Source: Paratinospora sagittata
Lineage: Eukaryota; Streptophyta; Magnoliopsida; Ranunculales; Menispermaceae
Assembly: GCA_035771175.1 (NCBI GenBank)
Contig: CM069593.1
Coordinates: 18,753,956 to 18,817,955 of the forward strand
Direction: 5' to 3'
Length of the DNA: 64,000 nucleotides
Shown: positions 61,004 through 64,000 of the stretch, one piece after another
Position numbering within the stretch: the first letter of the stretch is position 1
How the letters are laid out: every line of letters starts with the position of its first letter
Notes under the pieces: generated by a model
Database searches by the model: none
What the model was told of the DNA's origin: nothing
Seen by the model: only the letters and a program-made list of their open reading frames with translations
Program-made: the position numbers and the translations under genes

Positions 61004-61174
61004 GGAGAAAGGAGCCCACTGCATGAAGCTCTTATTATGTGGGATCTGAGAAAGGCCGGGCCACTTCAAATCTATTGAACACAATTTTATCCTAATATGT
61101 AGGAAGTTGTTTTCACAACTCAAACTTGTGACATTTGGTCGCATCGACAACTTTTACTATTGTACCAAAGCTCC
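61004..61174 (-). mobile_element. Au-type SINE
   Basis: On the minus strand it reads ggagctttggtacaatagta, then tcacaagtttgagttgtgaa (box B region), tgtgttcaatagatttgaag, tggcccggcctttctcagat and cccacataataagagcttca, and ends tgcagtgggctcctttct. Every block appears in the order of the plant Au SINE consensus. It is diverged and has no clear target duplication. Confidence 0.8.
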
Positions 61175-62269
61175 TGGTCATATCCATTTCTTTTGTTTAA
61201 GTCATTAATTGTTAGAACAACTAATTAAATAATTATCTAAATATATGCTTACACAAAATAAAAAAAAGGGTCTCATGTCATGTACTAAATAGTCAAAACT
61301 GGCCCTGCGTTAATCTAAGGGACCCAAGTGCATGTACCCTTTAAGTTACACACCTCGCTCCTTAAACATTTTATAGAACTATGCATATGCACAGCCCTGG
61401 TTAGCTTGTTCTACAATGAAGTTAGATGAGCTAGTAACAAGGGTACAAAGGAAAAGAACAAAAGAAAAGAGAAAGCTGCCCCAATTTAATGCTGTCTAAA
61501 GCAAAAGAGGAAAAGAGGTGGCTTGGTGAAGTTCATTAACGGCAATCTAACACATGATATTGAAGAAGGTGTAGTCATGATGCTTTATTTAATTACAGTT
61601 CTTTGTATAAATGATTTATACAAATACCTAACTTTTGCAGCTGGTTGAGATAGAAAAGAAAAGAAAAGGATTTTGCTCTGATGAGCCCTTCTCACCTACC
61701 ACATTGTACCACACACAAACACACACCTTAGAAATTTATAAAAGGAGCTGAGACTAAGAGAGAGGAGATAAGATAGAGGTGCTTGAAATTAATTAAGAAT
61801 AAAGAAGACAATGCGTGAAACATACATAGTACGAAAAAGAAGTGATCGCAACCACTCTACCAATACGAAAAAGAAGTGATAGCAACCACTCTACCAATCT
61901 CCTTATTACTTCATATATATATCTTCTTTTTATAAACTAGGGTTTGGATATAAATATCAGCTAGATATTTGAACATGTTGTCGTGAGCCCCAAAGGCTAG
62001 CTGAACTCATCTTTCTTTATGTGCATTAAACTCAAAGAGGGAAGGTAGGATTGGGTCCATTAAAATGTGAAGAAGGAGAAATATTGGGTCCATCAAAGAT
62101 GTTTATATTAAAATGATATTATTTTTACTAGAAAAATTAATAAAATGTTATAGTCACAATTCTCTTGGAATTGGTATTTCCAAAATGAAATAAAAACGAA
62201 ACATTACAAAAATACAAGAACTAAAATTGATGTAAAACATGACTTAAATTAAAATCATTCTTACAAGTG
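61175..62269. other. intergenic DNA with a 34-bp tandem duplication
   Basis: 61830-61863 and 61864-61897 are tandem copies of a 34-base unit (tacgaaaaagaagtgat, then cgcaaccactctaccaa) that differ at one base. Nothing else was recognised. Confidence 0.6.
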
Positions 62270-62441
62270 GACTCACCAACAAAATAATAGTTAAATCCTC
62301 CGAGGTATATACTGAGTTCGAACGGAAAAAAATTTTAGAATTTCAGGAGGTGCCTTTTTTACGGACTTAGGACTTGCATCTCCAAAATTAGTCGGATGAG
62401 TGCAAGTAGGCCCGGATACCCAAGTCTTCAAAAAAAAAAAA
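62270..62441 (+). mobile_element. short retroposon end with A-tail
   Basis: The sequence runs ctgagttcgaacgg (box B-like), ggacttgcatctccaaaatt, cggatgagtgcaagtagg and cccggatacccaagtc, then 12 A at 62430-62441. An RNA-derived insertion with poly(A) is likely, SINE or LINE 3' end. Confidence 0.5.
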
Positions 62442-63031
62442 GTAAATAAATAAATCATAATTGTTAGTTGTACATAGTCTTCTTGTAAACCTATGGCCTT
62501 TGTTATCTAGGACTCTATGAGTACGTGCTTTTAGTTGTGAAAACTTTGGCCTTTTATTATCAGGTCTCTATAACTTCCATGAGCCTACTACTAATTATTT
62601 GTATGTTCTATAAAATGATTCATGGCTTTCATATGAATATATGATGTACTTCAAAAATAAAAAAATTATTGTAATTTTATGACAAAAAAAATCTAAATTC
62701 CTATTTGAAGAAATCAATATTACACGTGCATGTACTCCAAAGTCCATTAAATTTAAAACGGAAACATAATGGACAAAACAAGCTTTCAACATAAAAAGAA
62801 ATAATTTGTCATAAAAAAATAAAAATAAAAAGTGGGTAGGGTTTAAGGTTCTAAGGATGCATCTATAACTGCAATATTCATAAAATTTGATGGATGAAAC
62901 AAATCTATATTATAATACAAATACAAATACAAATAGTGGTCATAGTGAAATTATCTTTTAAGAAAATGATATGTGATGAGGGCGAAACATGGGCAAAAGT
63001 ACAAATACCTTACGTTCGTATAACATTACTA

Positions 63032-63053
63032 TATAATATAATATAATATAATA
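63032..63053. repeat. (TATAA)n microsatellite
   Basis: About four and a half copies of a five-base ataat unit lie in AT-rich DNA near the right window end. Confidence 0.85.
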
Positions 63054-63498
63054 TTTTTTACAACAATGGTCAACAAAAATGTACTTAATTTATATTAAAA
63101 AGAAAGGTAAGATCTTGTGTGCTTTTTCCTAGTAAATTGGGAACCACTCTCAACGAGGATGGTGACGTAGGTGAAGTATAAAGGTGAATTAAGAGAAGGT
63201 GTAGACCACAATTATTAAGAAGTGGGTATACATACATAAAAAAAATAAATAGAAAAATGGTAATCTTACTGTAAAAACTCATTGATATATAGTCATTGAA
63301 AACCTATGTTTTACATATCACAATGGATGTTATAAACAATCCAAAAGGGTGTAATTGCATATAAAATTTATATATATGTTTTTAGTTAAATTAGTATTTT
63401 CTAAATAAATAATTACATGTTTATTGATAAGACTAAGAATACATTAATAACTTGTATAGTGATAAATATATGATTATTTATTATTGGGTGAGAGACAC

Positions 63499-63670
63499 TT
63501 TTTTTTTTTTTTTTGTACCAATATTTCGGTACCGGTAGTGTCTTACTCTCCTTTAAAAAAAGACTAATATTTTTGAATTCGAAAAATTACAGATGCAAGG
63601 ACACCTATTCTAATAAAGATAGACGAGGGTGAACTTAAACTCGTAATGAGTCCATAAATTACATTTTGTA
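63499..63670 (-). mobile_element. second retroposon end, opposite orientation, with A-tail
   Basis: On the minus strand gtgtccttgcatctgtaatt and ggagagtaagacactaccgg lead to a tail of 16 A (T run at 63499-63514). The cttgcatct block resembles the element at 62270, so both may be one family. Confidence 0.4.
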
Positions 63671-64000
63671 ATTCGCTTCCTAAATCAAGTAACGAACCCT
63701 TATTGAGGATGAGAAACACCTTTTATTGAAGATAAAGTACAACCAGATCACTAAAGGAATGAGAATCGTTTGAGTTTTGTTCTGCCTCTTGGACACGAAA
63801 CCATAAGAAAAAGGAAGGTTGAGATAAGCTCCATAAAAGCACTAGGCCTACTTCAGAAAACAGGAAATGATTACCAACCAACCAACCAATATGATTATAA
63901 AGATACACAATCACTTTAAATAGTATTATTAACCTTAATAAAATCATAATTTCGTATTAGAAAATGATATTTTACGAAAATAACGTTTATTTATATAAAG

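Noticed and set aside
20852..61174. tRNA genes suggested by box B-like words
   Set aside because: The surrounding sequences do not fold as cloverleafs and instead match SINE bodies at 20852 and 61004; the one at 53521 is also more SINE-like.

Overview
The window is nuclear DNA from a flowering plant, very likely a core eudicot. It has AT-rich intergenic DNA, GT-AG introns and plant-specific gene families. Small transposon debris is abundant: foldback MITEs, two SINEs of the Au type, a LINE RNase H fossil and many microsatellites. I cannot name the species from sequence alone. Gene density is low, with four protein genes supported in 64 kb.

Region by region. 1-5339 (minus) holds the 5' seven coding exons of a CTR1-like Raf kinase, a negative regulator of ethylene signalling. 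The gene is cut by the left window edge just after the kinase glycine loop. 5.5-10.2 kb is intergenic with nested MITE-like elements. 10484-11626 (plus) is an acidic protein with an EAR repression motif and a conserved C-terminal basic motif. 12-21 kb has no recognisable gene and carries MITE and SINE fragments. 21.8-28.2 kb is a large repeat block. It starts with a tandem array of about 270-335 bp units that each carry a hairpin, and passes directly into about 4.9 kb of a 12-bp, almost T-free minisatellite. Diverged copies of one segment lie on either side of this block (about 19.4-20.3 kb and 28.2-28.7 kb). 29351-30781 (minus) is a single-exon METTL13/spermidine-synthase-fold methyltransferase. 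31-33.3 kb holds a MITE and a broken LINE RNase H domain. 34912-46478 (minus) is a complete 19-coding-exon ROS1/DEMETER-family 5-methylcytosine DNA glycosylase of 2048 residues, with a 5'UTR intron and a TATA box. 47.3-64 kb is gene-poor. Its most striking part is a 365-bp tandem duplication with nested long inverted repeats at 58951-59665.

The genes are ordinary plant regulators of ethylene signalling, transcriptional repression, protein methylation and DNA demethylation. They do not form an operon-like system. The most unusual content is the 12-bp satellite. By eye, its variants fall mostly at CG and CHG cytosines, the pattern expected if a methylated array decays by 5-methylcytosine deamination. 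All six reading frames are largely open through it, so the long ORFs there are best read as a compositional artefact.
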